Shown one piece after another: positions 34,284-42,045 of a DNA stretch of 64,000 nt. Each line of letters opens with the position of its first letter. Positions within the stretch are counted from its first letter, which is position 1. Source of the DNA: JBDRMV01 sp043825615 (GTDB lineage: Bacteria; CG03). Under the pieces are notes generated by a model, which did not search any database, was not told the origin of the DNA, and saw only the letters and a program-made list of their open reading frames with translations. Location of the stretch: positions 1-64,000 of the forward strand of contig JBDRRS010000003.1 of NCBI GenBank assembly GCA_043825615.1, written 5' to 3'. The position numbers and the translations under genes were made by a program.

Positions 34284-35216
34284 ATGAAAAAAGGAACTGG
34301 TTTCTTTGTTTCTATTGTGTTGGTTATTTCAGTATTGTGCAGCGGATGCTCGCAGTATTCGGGCAAAAATAATAAGAAAAATATAGACGTCAATATTCTT
34401 TACGTTGAGAACCGTAAATTTCAGGGTTTATCCGAAGAAGATATTCAAATGATTACAGCGTTTATTAAGAAAGATATGCTCAGGTTTTTCGAGATAAACG
34501 TAAAGAATATCACGATTGAAAAAATGGATATTGAAGATTATTTAAAGAATGAACGTAAACCAAAAGTAGATATGAGAGATGATTATAAAGTAACACAAAT
34601 TATGAGTGTGCACTATGAGAAGTTAAAATTTATAAAAGACAATAAGGAATGGAGTAAATTTTTTGAAAATAAATCAATTAGAGGTATAGCGCAGGAAATT
34701 ATTGATAAGAACAAAAAAGTGCTTAAAATGCTTGGTATAGAAAAAGGTAACCCCAATGAATATACAAAGCATTCGCTAATGAGTTGGCATAGAAGATTAG
34801 GGAAAATAAAAAAATACAATTTAGTTCTTTATAACGGCGTATTGATAGATGATTACGGAGAGATTCCTTTGCATACTTTAATTCACGGTTTTATTGCGTC
34901 TGGATGCGCCGTAAAAAATAATTCAAAATATAAAGGGACGGGAATGGTAGTTACATTACCTGTTATGTCAGATGATTTACCTTTCAGTAAATGGAGGGGG
35001 GAAGGTTTATCAATTATTGAGAAAAGAAAAGTGATTTCGATGATTGCCTGTCACGAGTACGGTCATTTATTATTTGATTACGACGAGATGTACAAGCATG
35101 ATAATTGTATAATGAATCCAGTCAGAGCATATGATTGCAAAAGTTTTCTCTCAACGAAAAAATGCAATAAAAGGCATCCTAAAAGAGGGTATTTTACCGA
35201 AGCAGTATTTAAGTAA
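34284..35216 (+). CDS. Metzincin-like (archaemetzincin-type) lipoprotein
   Basis: 310 residues. The N-terminus is a lipoprotein signal with lipobox LCSGC (Cys 22). A zinc site HEYGHLLF (His 257, Glu 258, His 261) is followed 11 residues later by HDNCIMNP (His 272, Cys 275, Met 277) and cysteines at 285 and 294. The archaemetzincin family uses HExxHxxGxxH, then CxM and CxxC; the Cys-x-Met turn is kept here but the third His is displaced and the CxxC is loose. It is probably a membrane-tethered zinc peptidase, substrate unknown. It is AT-rich and starts a cluster of envelope proteins. Confidence 0.6.
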   Translation: MKKGTGFFVSIVLVISVLCSGCSQYSGKNNKKNIDVNILYVENRKFQGLSEEDIQMITAFIKKDMLRFFEINVKNITIEKMDIEDYLKNERKPKVDMRDDYKVTQIMSVHYEKLKFIKDNKEWSKFFENKSIRGIAQEIIDKNKKVLKMLGIEKGNPNEYTKHSLMSWHRRLGKIKKYNLVLYNGVLIDDYGEIPLHTLIHGFIASGCAVKNNSKYKGTGMVVTLPVMSDDLPFSKWRGEGLSIIEKRKVISMIACHEYGHLLFDYDEMYKHDNCIMNPVRAYDCKSFLSTKKCNKRHPKRGYFTEAVFK

Positions 35217-35231
35217 TTAGGAGAAAAAGAA

Positions 35232-36494
35232 ATGAAGGAAATAAAAGTTTTTATATTAGATATAGTTGATGAAATCAATGATGACAAGAATATTGTTGGG
35301 GGTCTGTTAGATAAACTTGAAGAGTTAAGAGAGCATTTTTTCTGTAAAAATATAGAATTTATCAGACACGATTACAGCGAGGACGGTAACATCATAGGTA
35401 TTCTAAATAATATCGGGCAAGGAAATAAAGTAGTGATTATTGATACGTCGTCGAGAAATGATATTCCAGTCATATTAAAACGGGAAAATCTCCCTAAAAT
35501 AGAGATTGGGGACATGGCGGAATCAAGGCGGGAGTTTTACAGTTATATAGGCAGGAGACCTTTATTTAGCGTTTTACCGGATATAGAAGTTTTTACGTTA
35601 CCGTCAAGAGATATGACAGACGAAGAAATAACTTCGTTAGCCAGTGAAATGATTGAAGAAGTCAACGGAATTTACATAGAAACTTTAGCAGAAAAGAATA
35701 GAAAGGTAAAAAATAAGTGGCTGATACCCGCTGTCTTTACTGCGGGTTTTCTGCTTTCTTTTGCGGTGACGAAATATTGTCAAAAGCGGATAAAGAATGA
35801 TGTATATTATGATGCAAGAAGAGAGGGCAGGAAAGGTCCGTCTTATAACGAAGCCGTAAAGGATAAAAAAAAGTATATAGGCAGCACTGTTTACTGGCCT
35901 GTGACGGCGCATGTGAAAAATATTGCTTTATATAAAGGCTCTACCCGAAAGAGGATATTACTTGGGAATGTATATGATACTGGTCATAAACTCCACATGA
36001 ATATGGGAAAATCTGTTAGGATGAAGCACATACTCGGTAAAATCAGAAGTTTTGAGGACGGCGTCCCTGTTGTGGATGTGATAGAAGTCAGGGATAATTT
36101 TTCAGAGGGGTTTGACGTTTTCATCCACTCCATTTTTTCAAGTAGTAAGCATGATGAAAGTCAGAAACTTGATATGTCGTACAGTGCAAGAGATAAAAAA
36201 CTTTATAAATCTTTAAAATCTTTCTACGAGGGAAAATATGAAGAGGCGATTTCGCTGGCGGAAGAAGTTGTGGCAGCAAATCCGGAAGATGCGCTGGCGT
36301 GGAAAAGATTAGGTTCGGGCTACTTTATCCTTGGCGACAATGATAAGGCGATTTACTGCTGGGCAGAATCAATCAAGTATGACCCGAACGACAGAAAATT
36401 AAAATCCTTTCTAAAAAAAATAAAAGAATGTGGAAAAAATGAAGATGATTATAAAACTTTTGGAATAAATATGTCTTTAGGAGAAAGTCCGTGA
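35232..36494 (+). CDS. Membrane protein with C-terminal TPR
   Basis: 420 residues. Residues ~1-160 form an unassigned domain with IKVFILDIVDEIN, NKVVIIDTSS and SRDMTDEEITSLASEMIEE. One helix follows (about 167-186, LIPAVFTAGFLLSFAVTKY), then a Lys-rich segment and two TPR motifs at the C-terminus (AISLAEEVVAANPEDALAWKRLGSGYFI, AIYCWAESIKYDPN). TPRs mediate protein contacts. It is preceded by TTAGGAGA. Its N-terminal domain could be a receiver-like alpha/beta fold, but no phosphoacceptor pattern is clear. It lies downstream of the metzincin-like lipoprotein. Confidence 0.6.
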   Translation: MKEIKVFILDIVDEINDDKNIVGGLLDKLEELREHFFCKNIEFIRHDYSEDGNIIGILNNIGQGNKVVIIDTSSRNDIPVILKRENLPKIEIGDMAESRREFYSYIGRRPLFSVLPDIEVFTLPSRDMTDEEITSLASEMIEEVNGIYIETLAEKNRKVKNKWLIPAVFTAGFLLSFAVTKYCQKRIKNDVYYDARREGRKGPSYNEAVKDKKKYIGSTVYWPVTAHVKNIALYKGSTRKRILLGNVYDTGHKLHMNMGKSVRMKHILGKIRSFEDGVPVVDVIEVRDNFSEGFDVFIHSIFSSSKHDESQKLDMSYSARDKKLYKSLKSFYEGKYEEAISLAEEVVAANPEDALAWKRLGSGYFILGDNDKAIYCWAESIKYDPNDRKLKSFLKKIKECGKNEDDYKTFGINMSLGESP

Positions 36495-36574
36495 TGAGAA
36501 TGAAAATCGGAACGGCTACTAAATATAAAAAAAGGGGAAGCGGTCTTAAAATATGAAAAATTCGGGAGGAGCAG

Positions 36575-37546
36575 ATGAAAAAAGGGTTTCTTTTTAAAGG
36601 ATTACTTGTTTTGTTTCTTTCAGCGGGAGCGCTGTTCGGGATGCAGGATGCGGAAAAGGTATTGATAGAGAAAGCGCACAAGCAGTATTCAAACCGGAAT
36701 TACGAAAGCGCAATAGAAACCTACAGGAAATATCTTGAAAATTATCCCGATTCGGTCTGGGTGGATGAAGTATCCTACAAAATTGCCGGGTGGTATTGGG
36801 TCCAAGGGAAATATAAAGAAGCTGTCAGTGAGCATGAAAAATTTATTAAGAGTAAACCGGAAAGTTTTCTGATTCCCAATGCGAGATTAGGGCTTGTCAG
36901 ACTCTATACGAGACACATAAATAAAAAAGAGAAAGCGGAAGAACAGGCGAATATACTTGTGCGGGACTTTGAGAACACTTACTTCGAAGAGATGGCTCTG
37001 AGTTGGCTGGCGGAGATATATGGGCGACAAAAAAAGATGGATAAATTTAAGAATATTGTTTTAATATCGCTCAGAAAATATCCGGAAAATTTCACCGCTG
37101 CATGGTTACATTACAAACTTGGTAATATGTATTATGATGAAAAAAAATATTCCAAAGCTCTTTCAGAATTCAGGCGCTCGTTCAAAAATAAGTCTTCAGA
37201 TTTACGCTATGACAAAGTAGCGGCAGATAAAATATTTACTGTTTATAGAGCGCAGAAAGATTATGAATCAGCCGCAAAATGGGCGGAAGAATGTATTAAA
37301 AGATATTCAGATGAATTTTCAACGGAGTATATGCATTACCGGCTCATTCTGTTGTATTTGGGAAACCTTGAACAGCAGGAAAAAGCCCAGAAATTTTTCA
37401 GTGAATTTACGAAGAAATATCCCGATTCAAAATATGCGGGTGGCCTTAAGGAACGGTTTAATGTTTTAGAGGAAAATATGAAAAGCAAGCAAATAATGAA
37501 AACTTACCGCGGCGGGGGTGAAGAAGAAGTCATAGAACTAAAATGA
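36575..37546 (+). CDS. Exported TPR protein (BamD/CpoB-like)
   Basis: 323 residues. A signal peptide (about 1-22; LVLFLSAGALFG) is followed by TPR-like repeats of 34-38 residues: YSNRNYESAIETYRKYLENYPDS, QGKYKEAVSEHEKFIKSKPES and KYSKALSEFRRSFKNK. The pattern resembles BamD/CpoB and similar periplasmic scaffolds. There is no lipobox, so it may be soluble. The start has GGGAGGAG upstream. It overlaps the next, archaemetzincin-like/TPR gene by 4 bases, so the two probably act together. Confidence 0.7.
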   Translation: MKKGFLFKGLLVLFLSAGALFGMQDAEKVLIEKAHKQYSNRNYESAIETYRKYLENYPDSVWVDEVSYKIAGWYWVQGKYKEAVSEHEKFIKSKPESFLIPNARLGLVRLYTRHINKKEKAEEQANILVRDFENTYFEEMALSWLAEIYGRQKKMDKFKNIVLISLRKYPENFTAAWLHYKLGNMYYDEKKYSKALSEFRRSFKNKSSDLRYDKVAADKIFTVYRAQKDYESAAKWAEECIKRYSDEFSTEYMHYRLILLYLGNLEQQEKAQKFFSEFTKKYPDSKYAGGLKERFNVLEENMKSKQIMKTYRGGGEEEVIELK

Positions 37547-39318
37547 CAAAAACAATTACCCGTATTTTGTTTTTGTGTTTGTTTTTGATTTGTTTGGGAT
37601 ATTTATATTTAAGGCAGGGCGCGCAGCGCCGTCCATGGCGGGAAAGTATCTTTGAAAAAGCGCGGCTGCCTCTGGCTCCTGTTTATCTGGTGCCGGTCGG
37701 GAGTATTGATAAAGAGATTGTCAGTGATTTGAAAACCTGTTTTGAAAAAAGTTTCGGTTCCCCCGCTGTTATTGTTAAACGTATGTCTTTACCGGCTTAT
37801 GCGTATGACAGAGAGAAAAAGCAATATTCGCCCGCGGCAATTGTATACGCTCTGAAGAAGAAATACGGCGGCTACACAAACCACATAATAGGCGTGACGG
37901 ATGTTGACCTGAAAGACGAAGCGGGAAAATGGAAATATGTCTGGTCGTGGATATTTTATGGGGATTCGGGAGTGGTTTCCTTAAGCCGCCTTCGGCCGCG
38001 CAGTATGTCATATCGTTACACCAGAGCGGTCGGCCGTGCAATCAGTAAAGTCAACAGGATAATTAAAAACTTCCCTATCGAAAAACCGCGCCGAGAAAAT
38101 CTTATAAGCGAGATTGAAAGATATCTATACTCGAAAAAAATTAAAAATGCCGCCATTAAAAAAATGAGAGTTATAAACAAATTAATGGAGTTAGCGGGAA
38201 TTAAAAAAACGGATGATGAGATTTTAAAACACAGGCTTGAAATGGTTTTTCTGAAAAAGGCAGCCGAGTCGTTCGGTCTGGGCGGGAGTAAAGGCCGGCG
38301 CTCTTTTCTGCGCGATGGTTTGACTCATCCCCGGATGCTGGATAAAGTCAGATTCAAATGGAGCAAAGATGAAAAACTGTATCTTGCTATTCACAAAAAA
38401 TATGAGGAATGGTTTATATACGGTGAGCCGTTTTATTTTCTGCAGGAATTCAAGGATGTTTCTTCCTGCGCCCGCCGGTCCCCTGTTTTCTTAACGCTGG
38501 CAGGAATCGCCAATGTCTATGAGTATCTTCTGAACGGTCAGGATGAACAGAAACTTCGTGACGCTAAGGAATTGCTGGAAAAGGCGCTGAAAAGTTCCCG
38601 CAGTAATCAATGGGCTCTAAGCTGGCTGGCGAGAATTGCTTATTTGCAGGGCAACAGTACGGAATCCGAAAAATACAGGGACTCAGTCAACCGGGTAAAT
38701 AGGAGATACCGTTATGCGCATCAGCAGTTCGGCTGGCTGCTGCTGCGTTTGGGAGAATACAGAAAAGCGGCGGTGGAATTTGAACAGGGTTTTATTCTCG
38801 GTACGGATTATCCGAATTTTCACGATATTCCGGAAAAGAAAAAAACAAATTATTTAAAAAAAATCGTTCCTGAAATCGAAAAAATGCAAGCGGTAATCCC
38901 AAATGAGGAAAAATATCTTTATACCATCTATTTTGCAGGAACAACTTATTATCGCGCCGGAGAATACGAAAAAGCGCTGAAAACTTTTGAAGAAATGGCA
39001 GCCAGCAAGAATGCCCCCCGCTTCGCCTTTTTAAGCGACGTTTATAATATGCAGGCATACATACTTACCGATAAATTAGAAAAAGATTTTGAGAGGGCTC
39101 TGGAACTGGCGGATAAAGCCATAGAATTGGGAGAGGGTCAGGCAGGGGAGGGCTATTACCGCGATACGCGGGGCTGGACTCTTTACAAAATGGGAAGATA
39201 TAGGGAAGCATTAAAGGAAATGGAGCGGGCGGTTGAACTTGTTCCCGACAACTACACTAAGACACATGAACATCTGGGCGCCGTCACTGTGAAAATAAAA
39301 GAACTCAAAAATAAATAA
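37543..39318 (+). CDS. Degenerate archaemetzincin domain fused to TPRs
   Basis: 591 residues. After a membrane helix (about 6-24), residues ~45-170 match the N-terminal half of archaemetzincin: APVYLVPVGSIDKEIVSDL, LPAYAYDREKKQYSPAA (83-99), GVTDVDL (117-123) and VVSLSRLRP (144-152). In active archaemetzincins the HExxH helix follows here; this protein instead has YTRAVGRAISKVNRI, with no zinc-binding residues. The remaining ~400 residues are TPR-rich. It is therefore probably a catalytically dead binding module fused to a scaffold. It lies downstream of a zinc-peptidase-like lipoprotein and a TPR protein. Confidence 0.65.
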   Translation: MTKTITRILFLCLFLICLGYLYLRQGAQRRPWRESIFEKARLPLAPVYLVPVGSIDKEIVSDLKTCFEKSFGSPAVIVKRMSLPAYAYDREKKQYSPAAIVYALKKKYGGYTNHIIGVTDVDLKDEAGKWKYVWSWIFYGDSGVVSLSRLRPRSMSYRYTRAVGRAISKVNRIIKNFPIEKPRRENLISEIERYLYSKKIKNAAIKKMRVINKLMELAGIKKTDDEILKHRLEMVFLKKAAESFGLGGSKGRRSFLRDGLTHPRMLDKVRFKWSKDEKLYLAIHKKYEEWFIYGEPFYFLQEFKDVSSCARRSPVFLTLAGIANVYEYLLNGQDEQKLRDAKELLEKALKSSRSNQWALSWLARIAYLQGNSTESEKYRDSVNRVNRRYRYAHQQFGWLLLRLGEYRKAAVEFEQGFILGTDYPNFHDIPEKKKTNYLKKIVPEIEKMQAVIPNEEKYLYTIYFAGTTYYRAGEYEKALKTFEEMAASKNAPRFAFLSDVYNMQAYILTDKLEKDFERALELADKAIELGEGQAGEGYYRDTRGWTLYKMGRYREALKEMERAVELVPDNYTKTHEHLGAVTVKIKELKNK

Positions 39319-39359
39319 TAAAGATGGGGGGGGTATCTCCTGCTTTTTATCAGAGGGGC

Positions 39360-39388
39360 TTGACATAGGTTAAGAATCCTCATATAAT
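39360..39388 (+). promoter_or_regulatory. Consensus promoter for the toxin-antitoxin pair
   Basis: TTGACA (39360-39365) and TATAAT (39383-39388) are 17 bases apart, both perfect consensus. The transcript would start near 39395, ahead of the AAAGGAGG ribosome site at about 39416-39423. A Phd-type antitoxin often binds such promoters, but no clear operator palindrome is seen. Confidence 0.75.
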
Positions 39389-39427
39389 CATAGTGGACAC
39401 AAATGATACTACATAAAGGAGGGCGCA

Positions 39428-39721
39428 ATGGATATGGCTATCGGTTTATTGAAGTCAGAGTATGTCGGCATTAGAGAATTAAGGGAAAATATTTCCAGGT
39501 TTTTCAGCAAGGACAAGCCGCTGATTGTCACGGACCACGGCTCGCCGAAAAAAATAATAATTTCTTTTTCGGATATGGTTGAGTTGCTGGAAATAATGGA
39601 TGAAATATCCGACCCTGAGACGATTGCAGCCGTTATGAAAGCGCGCGGTTCAATTACCGCAGGGTCAAAAGGCATTCCTGTTTCAAAACTTTTCAAGAAA
39701 ATCAGAAACCGGAGAAAGTGA
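39428..39721 (+). CDS. Phd/YefM-family antitoxin
   Basis: 97 residues. The N-terminal IRELRENISRFFSKDKPLIVTDHGSPKKIIISF is the DNA-binding fold of YefM/Phd antitoxins. The C-terminal tail (PETIAAVMKARGSI...SKLFKKIRNRRK) is charged and would wrap the toxin. The pair is transcribed from a strong promoter, and the toxin start overlaps the antitoxin stop (GTGA), giving antitoxin-first coupling. It represses its own promoter by family analogy. Confidence 0.85.
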   Translation: MDMAIGLLKSEYVGIRELRENISRFFSKDKPLIVTDHGSPKKIIISFSDMVELLEIMDEISDPETIAAVMKARGSITAGSKGIPVSKLFKKIRNRRK

Positions 39722-40020
39722 AATTTAAACTCTTTTTTGCCAACAGTTCGGTTCAGAAAAGATTTGAGAAAAAGTTGATGAAAATTTCCGACGAAACCCT
39801 TCGGGAAAAAATTATGTCCGAGACGGAAAAACTGTCCCTCAATCCTTATCCGGGCGGGAAAAACTTCAAGACATTAAAGCCGCCGGTTATTTTGTTTCGC
39901 TATGCGGCTAATCACCGCATAAGAGTAGGCGATTACAGAGTGCTTTATGACGTTGATTCAAAGAAAAAAATTGTGTGGATACTTGCTCTCCGCAAAAGAA
40001 GCGAGAAAACATATAAGTAA
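39718..40020 (+). CDS. RelE/ParE-family toxin
   Basis: 100 residues with a GTG start. The RelE-type core is seen in VQKRFEKKLMKIS, PGGKNFKTLK, FRYAANHRIRVGDYRVLYDVDSKKKIVWILALRKRSEKTYK, where the R-x-R-x-G-D-Y-R-x-x-Y-x-V and C-terminal H/R-K-R-S-E-K-T-Y motifs recall mRNA endonucleases that act on the ribosome. The partner antitoxin is directly upstream. It could be active; no inactivating change is obvious. Confidence 0.85.
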   Translation: MKFKLFFANSSVQKRFEKKLMKISDETLREKIMSETEKLSLNPYPGGKNFKTLKPPVILFRYAANHRIRVGDYRVLYDVDSKKKIVWILALRKRSEKTYK

Positions 40021-40033
40021 GGGCTGAGGCTTA

Positions 40034-40468
40034 ATGTCAAAGCGGAACGGGACTTATTTTATAACGCATTGCTGCAGGAGGAAATCCCGTAAAAAGGGTC
40101 TGCTCCCTGCAAGGCAGAGATATCTCGCCGGATACATAGACGATGTTCTGAAATTTTCGAAATCACAGGGCGCGGGCTTTCTGATACTTTCGGGGGAGTT
40201 CGGCTTTCTGAAAGAGAACGCGAAAATCCCGTATTACGACAAACTGCTGACTTATTCCGATTTTGAGGCATTAAATAAAGTTGCTGACAGGCAGTACAAA
40301 AAATACAAATTCAGAAAGGCGGTGTTTTTCCACATCGACACAAAGATTGACGGGAAAGTCAGAACCTACGTTGACTTTATGAAAGAGTTCTCCCTGAGAA
40401 ACAACGTCAACGCGGAGTTTGTCCGCATTGACCTGCGGGAAATTGCAAATCGCCGGTATATTGATTAA
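40034..40468 (+). CDS. Conserved hypothetical, DUF6884-like
   Basis: 144 residues. The start THCCRRKSRKKG is cysteine- and lysine-rich. LPARQRYLAGYIDDV, GAGFLILSGEFGFL and IPYYDKLLTYSDF recall DUF6884-type proteins, which resemble nucleoside-processing folds. The fit is judged by eye. The gene follows the toxin by 13 bases and precedes nadB, so it is probably read through from one of these. Function unknown. Confidence 0.5.
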   Translation: MSKRNGTYFITHCCRRKSRKKGLLPARQRYLAGYIDDVLKFSKSQGAGFLILSGEFGFLKENAKIPYYDKLLTYSDFEALNKVADRQYKKYKFRKAVFFHIDTKIDGKVRTYVDFMKEFSLRNNVNAEFVRIDLREIANRRYID

Positions 40469-40478
40469 AATATAAGTT

Positions 40479-42032
40479 ATGGTATATGATGTTTTAATCC
40501 TTGGATCCGGAATTGCGGGGCTCTCTGCCGCGCTGAAGCTTCCGGCGAAGTTTAAAGTCGCTGTTATAACAAAAAGAAAACTCGCCGATTCGGAGACGTC
40601 TTTCGCTCAGGGAGGAATTTCCTGCGTGACTTCCCCTGCTGATTCCTTTGACTCGCACATCAGTGACACGTTAAAAACAGGAGAAGGAATATCCAAAAGA
40701 GACATCGTTGAAATTGTTGTCAGGGAAGCCCCCGCGAGGTTAAACGATTTGATTTCTCTCGGCGTCAAATTCACGAAGTCGGGAAGTTTTTACGACCTTC
40801 ATCTTGAAGGAGGTCATTCCCACAGGAGAGTTATTCATGCTGACGACCTCACGGGAAAAGCGGTGGTGGACGTTCTCGTTAGGAAAGTAAAGGCAAGGAA
40901 AAATATTTCCGTGTTTGAGCGGCACATTGCGGTAAACCTGATAAAGAAAAATTCAAAGTGCAGGGGAGCTTATGTTCTGGACGAGAAGACCTCGGAAGTG
41001 AAGATTTTTTCCGCGGGCGCGACGCTGCTTGCCACGGGCGGAGCCGGCAAAAGTTACCTCTACACATCCAACCCCGATGTCTCCACCGGCGACGGCATCG
41101 CGATGGCTTACAGGGCAGGGTGCTCGATAAAAAATATGGAGTTCGTTCAGTTCCACCCGACCTGCCTCTACCACCCGGAAGCCAAATCGTTTCTGATTTC
41201 GGAGTCGGTCAGAGGGGAGGGTGGGCGTCTTTTTACGAAATCGGGCGAAAGATTTATGCGCCCGATGGGGGAACTCGCCCCGCGGGACGTTGTCGCGAGA
41301 GCGATTGACGCCGTTCTGAAACGGACGGGCGACGACTTCGTCTATCTGGACATTTCGCACAGGGGTCCGGCGTTCGTAAGGAAGAAATTTCCGTATCTTT
41401 GTGAAAACGTGAAAAAATTCGGCTTTGATATGGCAAAAGAGCCGGTTCCCGTCGTTCCGGCGGCGCATTATATGTGCGGCGGCGTGGCGGCGGACGAATG
41501 GGGGCGGACGGAAATTCCGAATCTTTATGCGGCCGGAGAGGTCTCCTGCACGGGTCTGCACGGAGCGAACCGCCTTGCCTCGAATTCCCTTTTGGAAGGC
41601 GTCGTTTTCGCGCACCGCGCGGCGGTCAGAATTACAGGGCAGTTAAAGAAGAAAGAAAAAGTTCCGAAAATTTCCCGCTGGAAAACATACGGCGCAAGGC
41701 CGTCCGACGAGGCGGTGATAATTTCGCAGAACTGGGATGAAATCAGGAGATTCATGTGGAATTATGTCGGGATTGTAAGGAGCATGAAGCGTCTTGAACG
41801 CGCGCACCACAGGATAAAAAACATCCTGAAGGAAATTGACGAGTATTACTGGAATTTTCTCGTCACAAGGGACCTGATAGAATTGAGGAACGTTGCGCAG
41901 GTCGCATACATAACGATAACGTCGGCGATGTTGAGGAAGGAATCGCGCGGGACGCATTTTATGATTGACTTCCCGCGGAAAAACGACGCTAAGTTCAAGA
42001 AAGACACGATAATAAAAGCAGGAAAGGATTAA
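40479..42032 (+). CDS. nadB: L-aspartate oxidase
   Basis: 517 residues. The FAD-binding GSGIAGLSAALKL starts the protein; SFAQGGISCV, GGHSHRRVIHADDLTG, LLATGGAGKSYLYTSNPDVSTGDG and EFVQFHPTCLYHP mark the substrate-binding and catalytic domain. HGANRLASNSLLEGVVFAHRAA lies at the flavin ribityl site, and a helical C-terminal domain ends the protein. It oxidises aspartate to iminoaspartate in NAD synthesis. nadA and nadC are not in the window. Confidence 0.93.
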   Translation: MVYDVLILGSGIAGLSAALKLPAKFKVAVITKRKLADSETSFAQGGISCVTSPADSFDSHISDTLKTGEGISKRDIVEIVVREAPARLNDLISLGVKFTKSGSFYDLHLEGGHSHRRVIHADDLTGKAVVDVLVRKVKARKNISVFERHIAVNLIKKNSKCRGAYVLDEKTSEVKIFSAGATLLATGGAGKSYLYTSNPDVSTGDGIAMAYRAGCSIKNMEFVQFHPTCLYHPEAKSFLISESVRGEGGRLFTKSGERFMRPMGELAPRDVVARAIDAVLKRTGDDFVYLDISHRGPAFVRKKFPYLCENVKKFGFDMAKEPVPVVPAAHYMCGGVAADEWGRTEIPNLYAAGEVSCTGLHGANRLASNSLLEGVVFAHRAAVRITGQLKKKEKVPKISRWKTYGARPSDEAVIISQNWDEIRRFMWNYVGIVRSMKRLERAHHRIKNILKEIDEYYWNFLVTRDLIELRNVAQVAYITITSAMLRKESRGTHFMIDFPRKNDAKFKKDTIIKAGKD

Positions 42033-42045
42033 GCAAAAATAAAAA

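Noticed and set aside
37543..38100. Active zinc protease in the archaemetzincin-like domain
   Set aside because: No HExxH occurs after VVSLSRLRP, so catalysis is not supported.
39360..40020. Mobile-element cargo around the toxin-antitoxin pair
   Set aside because: The pair has no flanking repeats or transposase, so a mobile origin is not supported here.
40953..41615. Open frame antisense to nadB
   Set aside because: It is an overlap of GC-rich codons in nadB; the predicted peptide has no structure typical of a protein.
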